From Oscillospiraceae bacterium (GTDB taxonomy: Bacteria; Bacillota; Clostridia; Oscillospirales; Ruminococcaceae): 28,154 bases of DNA. The stretch's first letter is position 1, and the number at the start of each line of letters is the position of its first letter. Position numbers and translations under genes: made by a program. The notes below the pieces were generated by a model. It made no database searches and was not told where the DNA came from. It saw nothing but the letters and a program-made list of their open reading frames with translations. Below, piece after piece: positions 8,023 through 14,843 of this stretch. The stretch is taken from the NCBI GenBank assembly GCA_900768675.1, contig CAAGDT010000020.1, positions 1 to 28,154 of the forward strand, read 5' to 3'.

Positions 8023-8055
8023 ATATTGTGTTAAAACAGACAATTTAAACAATAT
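8023..8055. promoter_or_regulatory. Imperfect inverted repeat between divergent operons, possible operator
   Basis: ATATTGTGTTAAA (8023-8035) mirrors TTTAAACAATAT (8044-8055) around an 8-base centre. It lies in the spacer between the phosphatase operon and the XRE gene, about 30 bp upstream of the XRE -35 box. It could be a binding site for that regulator or another. The resemblance to Rex sites (TTGTTAA...TTAACAA) is only partial. Confidence 0.3.
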
Positions 8056-8083
8056 AACTTTGTTTTTTTGTCGAATTTGCTAC

Positions 8084-8112
8084 TTTACAATGTGAAAAAA
8101 ATTGATTATAAT
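8084..8112 (+). promoter_or_regulatory. Promoter of the XRE regulator (TTTACA-17-TATAAT)
   Basis: -35 TTTACA at 8084-8089 and -10 TATAAT at 8107-8112 with a 17-bp spacer. The start is expected near 8119, so palindromic element A2 (8142-8194) falls within the mRNA leader. Confidence 0.85.
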
Positions 8113-8141
8113 ATACAGTGCGACATTTTACGAAAGGTATT

Positions 8142-8194
8142 CAGACTGTCGATAAACCGCCTCTGTTTGCAACTGACGGCTTCTCGACAGCCTG
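8142..8194. mobile_element. Palindromic element A2 (53 bp), shortest family A copy
   Basis: CAGACTGTCGATAAACCG pairs imperfectly with CGGCTTCTCGACAGCCTG. Only the terminal arms of family A are present; the central stem found in A1 and A3 is missing. In RNA it would form a single hairpin about 25 bases upstream of the ribosome site of the XRE gene. Confidence 0.7.
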
Positions 8195-8228
8195 AAATTG
8201 ACTTTTCTGCAAACTGAGGTATTATTTG

Positions 8229-8894
8229 ATGAACACTGATTTTCCGAGAATACTGACTCTGCTCCGCAAGGAACGGCATTTAAGCCAGAAGGAAGCTGCG
8301 GAGGCTCTTGGAGTTGCCCAGGCGCTTTTATCCCACTACGAAAAGGGAAAGCGGGAGTGCGGGCTTGATTTCCTTGTAAAAGCGGCTGACTATTATAACG
8401 TATCCACAGATTATCTTTTAGGCCGTTCCGCTATGAGCACGGGACGGGTTATTGCCGAAAGCGATATACCCGAGCCTCAGGCAAACGAGCGTGCCCGCTT
8501 CGGCGCAGATATTTCCCTTACCCTTTCCAAAAAGCTGCTCACCAACAGTATTGACGTAATTTACAGCCTTATGGGAAAAATCGGCAATTCAAAGCTTAAC
8601 GCCGCCATTACAAACGTGCTGAATTACACGGTTTACAAGGTTTTTCGCATAGTTTTCCGCAGCAACAAGGCGAATAATCTGACGATGTTCGAGCTTGCGG
8701 ACGAAAAGGCTTGCCACCTGTCCGACGCAGGAATACACATAGCCGAGGGAGAAGCTGCTGCTGCAATAAAAACGGCTGCGGCAGAAAGCCCCGAAATTTC
8801 AACGGTTACGATAGAAAGCGATTTCCCTCAGCAGGCACCTGCTCTCCTTTGCCTTGTAAAGAGCAGCGAAACTCAGCTGAAAAAATTGCTTTAA
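8229..8894 (+). CDS. XRE-family helix-turn-helix regulator with a long C-terminal domain
   Basis: A 222-residue reading frame from TTG 8226; 221 residues from ATG 8229. The N-terminal third is a typical Cro/CI helix-turn-helix (about 6-62), with LSQKEAAEALGVAQALLSHY as the recognition region. The rest is a largely helical domain of about 155 residues that I do not recognise. It lacks the Ser/Lys pattern of LexA/CI self-cleaving proteases and has no metalloprotease partner next to it. Both starts sit behind TGAGGT; ATG 8229 has a 9-base gap and is preferred. It is monocistronic, from the promoter at 8084-8112 to the terminator at 8914-8953. Target genes are unknown; the divergent phosphatase operon or its own promoter are candidates. 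Confidence 0.85.
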   Translation: MNTDFPRILTLLRKERHLSQKEAAEALGVAQALLSHYEKGKRECGLDFLVKAADYYNVSTDYLLGRSAMSTGRVIAESDIPEPQANERARFGADISLTLSKKLLTNSIDVIYSLMGKIGNSKLNAAITNVLNYTVYKVFRIVFRSNKANNLTMFELADEKACHLSDAGIHIAEGEAAAAIKTAAAESPEISTVTIESDFPQQAPALLCLVKSSETQLKKLL

Positions 8895-8913
8895 ACAGAG
8901 TTTTGATAAACAC

Positions 8914-8953
8914 AAATGCATTTGCAGAAAAAGCTTCTGCAAATGCATTTTTT
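8914..8953. terminator. Bidirectional terminator between the XRE gene and the oxidoreductase operon
   Basis: Hairpin with 16-bp arms, AAATGCATTTGCAGAA (8914-8929) and its complement (8935-8950), loop AAAGC, then a run of six T on the plus strand. It serves the convergent XRE and gamma-subunit genes. Confidence 0.92.
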
Positions 8954-8972
8954 GTTTTGATATTGCCTAATA

Positions 8973-9503
8973 TCAGTAGTTGAGTCCCAGCTTAAGTGCA
9001 GTAAGATTAGCTTCAGTAAGGTCTGCCTTTTTAGGAGGAATAACCTTCTTTATAGCCTTTTCGATAACTGCCTCGTCTGTAAGTCCGCACTCCTTGAGGA
9101 GCTTGCCTGTAAGGATAATGTTTGCCATTCCCTTAAGGTTATTTTCGTTTGCAAGTCCTGTTGCGGGAACATAGAAGCACTTGATATCCGTTCTGTCGGT
9201 GCTGCCCTCAACAAGGGTGCTGTCGATAAACGCCATACCGCCTGCCTTTACAGCGCCGATAAACTTGTCGAAGCTGGGTGTGTTCATAACTAAAAGCTCG
9301 GTAGGCTCAAGAATAAGGGGAGAGCCTATCGGGTCGTCGCTAACGGTAACGGAGCAGTTGCAGGTACCGCCTCTCATTTCCGGGCCGTAGGAGGGAAGCC
9401 AGGAAACCTCCTTGCCTGCGTAAAGACCGATGTATGCAAGCAGCTTTCCTGCAAAAAGAATACCCTGACCGCCGAAGCCTGCAAGTAAAAATTCGTTTGT
9501 CAT
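8973..9503 (-). CDS. vorC: 2-oxoacid:ferredoxin oxidoreductase, gamma subunit
   Basis: A 176-residue gamma subunit of the pyruvate/ketoisovalerate/2-oxoglutarate oxidoreductase superfamily, recognised from the GFGGQGILFAGKLLAYIGL opening and overall length. It forms the complex with the alpha and beta subunits and the ferredoxin-like subunit encoded upstream. Translation is coupled to the beta gene through a 4-base ATGA overlap. The symbol follows the VOR-type match of the alpha subunit. KorC is an equally fair label, as sequence inspection cannot fix the substrate. It is the last gene of the operon and is followed by a strong terminator. Confidence 0.88.
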   Translation of the reverse strand: MTNEFLLAGFGGQGILFAGKLLAYIGLYAGKEVSWLPSYGPEMRGGTCNCSVTVSDDPIGSPLILEPTELLVMNTPSFDKFIGAVKAGGMAFIDSTLVEGSTDRTDIKCFYVPATGLANENNLKGMANIILTGKLLKECGLTDEAVIEKAIKKVIPPKKADLTEANLTALKLGLNY

Positions 9504-10240
9504 CTTACAGCGCCCTCCTTATAAACTCCCAGAGGATAGTAGGGAATCATTTCGGTTTTAAGTCTTTCAATCGCCTGAACGGGAGTCATTCCCCAGTTTG
9601 TGGGGCAGGTTGAAAGAACCTCGATAATTGAGAAGCCCTGCTTGTTTTTCTGAAACTCGAAGCCCTTTCTTATCGCTTTTTTTGCAATAGCGATATTTTT
9701 AGGGTCGATTACGGTTACACGCTCTGCAAGAGCAACGCCGTCAAGCTGGGACAGCATTTCGCACATTTTTACAGGGAAGCCCTCGACAGCGGTGTTTCTT
9801 CCGTAGGGAGTGGTCTGTGTAACCTGTCCGGGAAGGGTTGTGGGCGCCATCTGTCCGCCTGTCATACCGTATGTGGTGTTGTTGATAAAGATAACGGTGA
9901 TGTTCTCGCCTCTTGTAGCAGCGTGAACTGTTTCGGCAGTACCGATTGCCGCAAGGTCGCCGTCGCCCTGATATGTGAATACGAACTTGTCGGGGTTGGC
10001 TCTCTTAATGCCTGTTGCAACAGCTGGAGCACGTCCGTGGGAAGCCTCCATCATATCGCATGCAAAATAGTCGTAAGCCATAACGGAGCAGCCAACGGGG
10101 CAAACGCCGATTGTGTCGCCCTCGATACCCATTTCGTCAATTACCTCGGCAACAAGCCTGTGAACTATACCGTGGGTGCAGCCGGGGCAGTAGTGAAGAT
10201 ATGTATCGGTAAGGGCGTTAGGTCTTTTAAATTCGGGCAT
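9500..10240 (-). CDS. vorA: 2-oxoacid:ferredoxin oxidoreductase, beta (thiamine diphosphate) subunit
   Basis: A 246-residue catalytic subunit holding thiamine diphosphate. The cofactor signature GDGDLAAIGTAE (about 95-106) is followed about 20 residues later by the INNTTYGMTGGQ segment. CPGC near residues 18-21 and a later CPVGC segment provide cysteines for an iron-sulfur cluster. The complex decarboxylates a CoA-dependent 2-oxoacid to acyl-CoA and CO2 and reduces ferredoxin. It is coupled at both ends, by TAATG with the alpha gene and ATGA with the gamma gene. Related KGOR (KorB) proteins look very similar, so the substrate is left open. Confidence 0.9.
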   Translation of the reverse strand: MPEFKRPNALTDTYLHYCPGCTHGIVHRLVAEVIDEMGIEGDTIGVCPVGCSVMAYDYFACDMMEASHGRAPAVATGIKRANPDKFVFTYQGDGDLAAIGTAETVHAATRGENITVIFINNTTYGMTGGQMAPTTLPGQVTQTTPYGRNTAVEGFPVKMCEMLSQLDGVALAERVTVIDPKNIAIAKKAIRKGFEFQKNKQGFSIIEVLSTCPTNWGMTPVQAIERLKTEMIPYYPLGVYKEGAVR

Positions 10241-11307
10241 TATTCCTTACCTCCCATTTCCTTGATTTTAGTAAGAATATCAGCGGGAGCAGGAACAACG
10301 CCGCCTGTTCTTCCGTAGAATTCAACGGGCTTTGAGCAGTTGATTGCAAGCTTAACGTCGTCAACCATCTGTCCCATTGACATTTCAACAACAAGAACCT
10401 TCTTTGCGTTCTGTACCGCTTCGTTAATTTCCTTTTCGGGGAAGGGCCAGAGGGTAACGGGTCTGAAAATACCTGCCTTTATACCCTCCTTGCGTGCAGC
10501 GTCAACAGCGGACTTTGCAAGTCTTGCGGTTGAGCCGTATGCAACAACAACAATTTCAGCGTCCTCGCAGTAGTCGGAAACCGCCATTGTGTGCTTTGCC
10601 TTTAAGTCCTCGTAGCGCTTGAAGCGCTCCTGTACAGTAGCTTCAAGCTCGGGAGCCTGTAAGTAAAGGGAGTTTATAATGTTGTGCTTTCTCTTGCCGC
10701 CGTGGCCGTTTGCAGCCCAGGGCTTGTTCTCGGCAGTGGACATTTTGATTTCAGCGTCGTCGAACTGGACGGGCTCCATCATCTGTCCCAAAAGTCCGTC
10801 AGCGAGAACAACTGCGGGCATTCTGTACTCGTCTGCAAGGTCAAACGCCTTTGTAACCGTATCAGCCATTTCCTGAACAGAGGAGGGAGCAAGCACGATA
10901 ACGTGGTAGTCACCGTGACCGATTCCCTTTGTAATCTGCCAGTAGTCCGCCTGTGAGGGCTGAATACCGCCAAGACCGGGGCCGCCTCTCATAACGTCAA
11001 TGATAACGCAGGGAAGGTCAGCGCCTGCAATATAGGAAACACCTTCTGATTTAAGGGAAATTCCGGGAGAGGAGGAGGAGGTCATGCATCTGATACCGGA
11101 GCCTGCGCAGCCGTAAACCATATTGATAGCTGCAACCTCGCTTTCAGCCTGCAAAAATACGCCTCCAACCTTGGGCATACGCTTTGAAAGGTATGCGGAA
11201 ATTTCTGTCTGGGGAGTAATCGGGTAACCGAAGAAGCACTTGCAGCCTGCTCTTAAAGCGGCTTCAGCTAAAGCCTCGTTGCCCTTCATCAAGCTCTTTT
11301 CAGCCAT
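10240..11307 (-). CDS. vorB: 2-oxoacid:ferredoxin oxidoreductase, alpha subunit (VorB type)
   Basis: A 355-residue alpha subunit. The opening LMKGNEALAEAALRAGC, GYPITPQTEI, TSSSSPGISLKSEGVSYI and MRGGPGLGGIQPSQADYW are hallmark stretches. The C-terminal transketolase-like domain contains VVAYGSTARLAKSAV. Start 11307 is chosen because CAGGAGGTGG precedes it and it forms a TAATG overlap with the ferredoxin gene; the frame stays open further upstream but would overlap the ferredoxin gene. The sequence most resembles the group usually named 3-methyl-2-oxobutanoate (ketoisovalerate) dehydrogenase VorB in Clostridia. That points to branched-chain 2-oxoacids, but 2-oxoglutarate is not excluded. Confidence 0.9.
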   Translation of the reverse strand: MAEKSLMKGNEALAEAALRAGCKCFFGYPITPQTEISAYLSKRMPKVGGVFLQAESEVAAINMVYGCAGSGIRCMTSSSSPGISLKSEGVSYIAGADLPCVIIDVMRGGPGLGGIQPSQADYWQITKGIGHGDYHVIVLAPSSVQEMADTVTKAFDLADEYRMPAVVLADGLLGQMMEPVQFDDAEIKMSTAENKPWAANGHGGKRKHNIINSLYLQAPELEATVQERFKRYEDLKAKHTMAVSDYCEDAEIVVVAYGSTARLAKSAVDAARKEGIKAGIFRPVTLWPFPEKEINEAVQNAKKVLVVEMSMGQMVDDVKLAINCSKPVEFYGRTGGVVPAPADILTKIKEMGGKE

Positions 11308-11522
11308 TATTTTCCACCTCCTGAAACAGTAATAGCGCAGTCGGGACACATCATAGCGCAGAGAGCGCAGCCTATACAGGCAGCGTCATCGGTGCACTGA
11401 GCTGTGTAGTAGCCCTTTTTGTTCAGCTTTTCCTGCTGAATTTTGACAATTTTTTTCGGGCAGGCGGTAACGCAGAGTCCGCAGCCCTTGCAGCGGTCAA
11501 ATTCGACCGTCATTTTTGCCAT
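11307..11522 (-). CDS. vorD: 2-oxoacid:ferredoxin oxidoreductase, 4Fe-4S ferredoxin-like subunit
   Basis: A 71-residue protein with two classical 4Fe-4S motifs: C11-x2-C14-x2-C17-x3-C21 and C49-x2-C52-x2-C55-x3-C59. Cysteines 43 and 62 are extra. It is the electron-carrying delta subunit that passes electrons from the thiamine site to free ferredoxin. It overlaps the alpha gene by one base. A 75-bp spacer separates it from the ATPase gene upstream and contains a small GGGCAG/CTGCCC hairpin (11562-11581) without a T run, so read-through from the ATPase promoter is likely. Confidence 0.93.
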   Translation of the reverse strand: MAKMTVEFDRCKGCGLCVTACPKKIVKIQQEKLNKKGYYTAQCTDDAACIGCALCAMMCPDCAITVSGGGK

Positions 11523-11597
11523 AAGACCATTCCTTTCTTTTGTTTATATCGAAACTGTAACGGGCAGAAATCATACTGCCCCAACAGCTCTTATTCA

Positions 11598-12254
11598 TTA
11601 GTTCCAAGCGGTTTTAACATAGATTTCAACCGGGTAGGGAGCGGGCGCATTTTCGGGAAGCGCTTCCTTTACCGCCGCAGTCGCCATAATCGGCAGCTTG
11701 CAGGCGCCCGAAACCTTTTCCGCAAACTCCAGCGAAGCCGCAACCGTTTCTGTCGTTGTTTCAAATCCTAAGCAGGAATTGTTCACGATACCCGTGCATA
11801 AAAGCCCCGAAGCCGCTTCAATTTCCCGCATAAGCTGCAAAGCATCCTCCGGCTCTTTCGTAAGGTAGCGGTACTTGTTGATAACGTAAAGAATCTGTGT
11901 GCTTTCACACTCCCTTATTGCGGGAGCGTATCTGCCAAGCGCCTTTGCTCCCTCGTCGTCTCCGCCAACGTCGATAATAACGCTGTCGTACTCGTCAAGA
12001 AGGCTCTTTACCGAAATATTCAGGGCGGGTATATCAAGGTTTGAGTTTGCGTAGGCGGGGGCTTTAAGGGCAATTCCACGCTTTGCAAACATTTCCTCGA
12101 AATCCGCAGTTCTGAAATAGGGGTTTACTATATCAAGGTCAACCACTACACATTTTTTTCCCTGTGCGGCGGTATCAAGCGCCAGATTTACGGCGAAATT
12201 TGTTTTTCCCGAGCCGTAGTGACCGGTTATAACCGTAAGCTTTTTAAAATCCAT
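11598..12254 (-). CDS. MinD/ParA-like P-loop ATPase linked to the oxidoreductase operon
   Basis: A 218-residue deviant-Walker ATPase. GHYGSGKTN (11-19) is the P-loop, DLDIVNPYFRT (39-49) the switch segment and VIIDVGGDDEG the Walker B region. Start 12254 is chosen over 12290 because AAAGGA lies 9 bases before this ATG. It is the first gene of the transcription unit leading into the 2-oxoacid:ferredoxin oxidoreductase genes. Related ATPases such as CooC and the Mrp/NBP35 group insert metals or carry iron-sulfur clusters. A maturation or cofactor role for the oxidoreductase is plausible from context but not shown. It lacks the CxxC carrier motif of Mrp, so cluster carriage itself is uncertain. 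Confidence 0.75.
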   Translation of the reverse strand: MDFKKLTVITGHYGSGKTNFAVNLALDTAAQGKKCVVVDLDIVNPYFRTADFEEMFAKRGIALKAPAYANSNLDIPALNISVKSLLDEYDSVIIDVGGDDEGAKALGRYAPAIRECESTQILYVINKYRYLTKEPEDALQLMREIEAASGLLCTGIVNNSCLGFETTTETVAASLEFAEKVSGACKLPIMATAAVKEALPENAPAPYPVEIYVKTAWN

Positions 12255-12327
12255 CTGCATTTTTCCTTTCGGGCTTAAGGGTCTGCCCATTTCCGACTTT
12301 CGGTCATATCAATAATGCCAATTATAT

Positions 12328-12356
12328 AGTATATCACAAAAAGCCGCAGATGTAAA
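12328..12356 (-). promoter_or_regulatory. Promoter of the ATPase-oxidoreductase operon (TTTACA-17-TATACT)
   Basis: On the minus strand TTTACA (12351-12356) and TATACT (12328-12333) are 17 bp apart, with a TGa extension before the -10. The start is expected near 12321. The 3' end of the zinc-ribbon gene lies only 8 bp upstream of the -35 box, and no terminator is seen between them. Confidence 0.82.
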
Positions 12357-12363
12357 GAAAAAA

Positions 12364-12888
12364 TTATCTTATAAACATTGAAGCTATTGCGGTTAATCTG
12401 TACTGAATGTCGTTTATGTCAATCTGACTGAAGTCAATTCCGCTTTCATTTATGATAGTTGTGGTAATAGCGGCAAACATGGCGCCGAAGACAAGGAACA
12501 TAAGTATTACCAGTACTATTGAAATAAGCTCAACGATAAGAAAAGCCTTGCAGAATCTTCTGCGGGACTCGGGACCGTCGCCGAATGCCCATACAAGACA
12601 AATTATAAGGCTGATAAGTCCGAAGAAGGTGGTAGCGATTATTGTCCATACCCATTTTCCGAGGGACATTTCCTCCTGCTGCGGGGGCATGTACTGAGGA
12701 GCAGTGCCGGGCTGACCGTATGTATACTGCTGATTCTGCTGGGGCTGCTGGTAATACTGCTGATTGTTCTGCTGGGGTACGGGTGCAGGAGGTGTAACAG
12801 CCTCGCTCTGTGAGTTTTCTCCGCAGTTAGGGCAGAAGCGTTCGTCGTCCATCATGAAGTTTCCGCATTTTGCGCATCTTTTAGCCAT
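12364..12888 (-). CDS. Zinc-ribbon membrane protein with a Gln/Pro/Tyr-rich linker
   Basis: A 174-residue protein not assigned to a functional family. Residues 4-26 form a zinc ribbon (CAKC ... CPNC). Residues about 35-75 are a low-complexity linker rich in Q, P and Y with QQNQQY-type runs. Two hydrophobic helices follow, about 82-104 and 118-142, separated by a short basic loop. The helix-loop pattern with WAFG is common in small Firmicute zinc-ribbon membrane proteins of unknown role. Start 12888 is chosen because AAAGGA lies 10 bases upstream. A longer frame reaches 12966 but has no ribosome site. No neighbour suggests a job. Confidence 0.75.
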   Translation of the reverse strand: MAKRCAKCGNFMMDDERFCPNCGENSQSEAVTPPAPVPQQNNQQYYQQPQQNQQYTYGQPGTAPQYMPPQQEEMSLGKWVWTIIATTFFGLISLIICLVWAFGDGPESRRRFCKAFLIVELISIVLVILMFLVFGAMFAAITTTIINESGIDFSQIDINDIQYRLTAIASMFIR

Positions 12889-12956
12889 AATAAATATATC
12901 CTTTCCCATTTTTCCGATTTCTTCCGCCTGCTTTCTCACAGCGGCGATACAAATTA

Positions 12957-12985
12957 ATATTACCACATTTATGCAGAAAAATCAA
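12957..12985 (-). promoter_or_regulatory. Possible promoter of the zinc-ribbon gene (TTGATT-17-TAATAT)
   Basis: On the minus strand TTGATT (12980-12985) and TAATAT (12957-12962) have a 17-bp spacer and a TG upstream of the -10. Both boxes match consensus in four of six positions, so this is only moderately supported. Confidence 0.45.
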
Positions 12986-13054
12986 TCGTTTCCTGCAAAA
13001 AAATGACTGTTTTAAAAGAATTTTTATGTTTTCCACAAAATTTACAAAAGGTAC

Positions 13055-13083
13055 TTGAAATCAAAAAAGTCTTGTAGTATAAT
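13055..13083 (+). promoter_or_regulatory. pyrG promoter (TTGAAA-17-TATAAT)
   Basis: TTGAAA at 13055-13060 and TATAAT at 13078-13083 with a 17-bp spacer. The start is expected near 13090, leaving a leader of about 74 bases that contains the hairpin at 13094-13125. Confidence 0.88.
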
Positions 13084-13093
13084 AAGAACATAT

Positions 13094-13125
13094 TTTTGCA
13101 GGATTTGAAAATCAATCCTGCAAAA
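13094..13125 (+). promoter_or_regulatory. 5' leader hairpin of pyrG
   Basis: TTTTGCAGGATT (13094-13105) pairs perfectly with AATCCTGCAAAA (13114-13125) around an 8-base loop, right at the 5' end of the mRNA. No U tract follows, so it is not an intrinsic terminator; 5' protection or a protein site is possible. The GGGC start used for reiterative CTP-sensing initiation in Bacillus pyrG is not seen. Confidence 0.5.
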
Positions 13126-13163
13126 GCAGGACTGCATAAATATGATGGAAAGGGAAAAACGCT

Positions 13164-14777
13164 ATGAACACCAAGTATATTTTCGTTACGGGAGGAGTTG
13201 TTTCGGGACTGGGAAAGGGCATAACCGCCGCTTCGCTGGGACGGCTGCTCAAGAACAGGGGCTACAGGGTAACAATCCAGAAATTCGACCCCTATCTGAA
13301 CGTTGACCCGGGAACTATGAGCCCATATCAGCACGGCGAGGTTTTCGTAACCGACGACGGTGCGGAGACCGACCTTGACCTCGGACACTACGAGCGCTTT
13401 ATCGACGAAAATCTGTCAATGAACAGCAACGTTACCACCGGCAGAATATACTGGAACGTTATAAATAAGGAAAGACGGGGCGATTACCTGGGCGGAACGG
13501 TTCAGGTTATTCCCCATATCACCAATGAAATTAAGGAGAGGGTTTACCGTGCGGCGAACTCCAACGGGGAGCAGGTTGACGTTGTAATAACCGAAATCGG
13601 CGGCACGGTAGGCGATATTGAAAGCACTCCCTTCCTTGAAGCTATCCGTCAGGTTTCCTACGAAAAGGGCAGGGAAAACGTAATCTACATTCACGTTACC
13701 CTTGTTCCCTTTATTTCCGGCAGCGACGAGCTTAAGACGAAACCCACACAGCACAGCGTTAAAACTCTTCTCTCCCTCGGTATTCAGCCTACTATTCTTG
13801 TGTGCAGGAGCGAAATGCCCATTCCGCAGGATGTACGAGGAAAAATTGCAAGCTTCTGCAACGTCCGGGCTGAGGACGTAATACAGAATCTTACTGCTTC
13901 TTCTCTTTATGCAGTACCTCTTATGCTGGAAAACGAAGGGCTTGCAAAGGTTGTCTGCGAGCATTTAGGCATGGAAAACCCGGAGCCGGAGCTTGACGAG
14001 TGGAAGGCTATGGTGCATAAGCAGGAAAATGCCACAGGAAAGGTAACAATCGGACTTGTCGGCAAGTACGTTGCTCTCCCCGACGCATATCTTTCCGTAA
14101 TGGAATCCCTGCGCCACGCTTCCTTTGCACAGGACGCTGCGGTTGACATAAGGCTTATAAACGCAGAGGAGGTTACTGCTGAAACTGCGGAGAGCCTGCT
14201 TAATGACTGCGACGGAATTTTAGTTCCCGGCGGCTTCGGCGACAGGGGAATTGAGGGAAAAATTCAGGCTGTCCACTACGCAAGAGTGAACAAGATACCT
14301 TACTTGGGCATCTGCCTTGGCATGCACATGGCGACCATTGAGTTTGCACGTTATGTAATCGGCTTAAAGGACGCAAACAGCGCAGAATTTTACGACGGCG
14401 AGAATGCGGTTATAGATATTATGCCCGACCAGCGTGGAGTTGACATGGGCGGCACAATGCGGCTTGGCTTATACCCCTGTAAGCTTGATGAAAGCTCCAT
14501 AAGCCGCAGCGCCTACGGGGATAATCTTATCTACGAACGCCACCGCCACCGCTACGAGTTTAACAACAAGTTCCGCCAGCAGTTCACCGACAAGGGCTTT
14601 GTTCTTGCAGGACAGTCCCCCGACGGAAAGCTTATCGAGATAGTGGAGCTGCCCAAAGACGTTCACCCCTGGTTCGTAGCCGTTCAGTTCCACCCGGAGT
14701 TCAAGTCCCGCCCCAACCGTCCACATCCCCTTTTCTCGGGTTTTATCGAGGCTTCTATTAAGAACAGGAACAAGTGA
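13164..14777 (+). CDS. pyrG: CTP synthase (glutamine-hydrolysing)
   Basis: A 537-residue cytosolic enzyme that makes CTP from UTP, ATP and glutamine. The N-terminal synthetase domain (about 1-265) begins with KYIFVTGGVVSGLGKGI, which holds the P-loop. The C-terminal class I glutamine amidotransferase domain (about 290-535) contains the catalytic Cys384 in GICLGMH, and HPEFKSRP near the C-terminus carries the His and Glu of the triad. Length is standard. The ribosome site is GGAAAGGGA upstream of the ATG. It is monocistronic, between a strong promoter and a terminator, and converges on dinB. Confidence 0.98.
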   Translation: MNTKYIFVTGGVVSGLGKGITAASLGRLLKNRGYRVTIQKFDPYLNVDPGTMSPYQHGEVFVTDDGAETDLDLGHYERFIDENLSMNSNVTTGRIYWNVINKERRGDYLGGTVQVIPHITNEIKERVYRAANSNGEQVDVVITEIGGTVGDIESTPFLEAIRQVSYEKGRENVIYIHVTLVPFISGSDELKTKPTQHSVKTLLSLGIQPTILVCRSEMPIPQDVRGKIASFCNVRAEDVIQNLTASSLYAVPLMLENEGLAKVVCEHLGMENPEPELDEWKAMVHKQENATGKVTIGLVGKYVALPDAYLSVMESLRHASFAQDAAVDIRLINAEEVTAETAESLLNDCDGILVPGGFGDRGIEGKIQAVHYARVNKIPYLGICLGMHMATIEFARYVIGLKDANSAEFYDGENAVIDIMPDQRGVDMGGTMRLGLYPCKLDESSISRSAYGDNLIYERHRHRYEFNNKFRQQFTDKGFVLAGQSPDGKLIEIVELPKDVHPWFVAVQFHPEFKSRPNRPHPLFSGFIEASIKNRNK

Positions 14778-14795
14778 CAATGGACAATTGATAAT

Positions 14796-14836
14796 GGGGC
14801 TGTTGCAGCGTGCGTTGCAACAGCCCCGTAATTTTT
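14796..14836 (+). terminator. pyrG terminator
   Basis: GGGGCTGTTGCA (14796-14807) pairs with TGCAACAGCCCC (14816-14827), followed shortly by TTTTT. It sits between the convergent pyrG and dinB genes; the minus-strand side has only a weak T run. Confidence 0.88.
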
Positions 14837-14843
14837 CTGCCCG

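Noticed and set aside
8973..11522. Operon taken as pyruvate:ferredoxin oxidoreductase
   Set aside because: The subunit order and alpha-subunit sequence fit the VorB/KorA group better than four-subunit or fused pyruvate enzymes. The substrate is left open.
12969..13388. Minus-strand open frame of 139 codons over the pyrG start
   Set aside because: It is antisense to the conserved N-terminus of CTP synthase and covers the pyrG promoter, with no family resemblance. It is a shadow frame.
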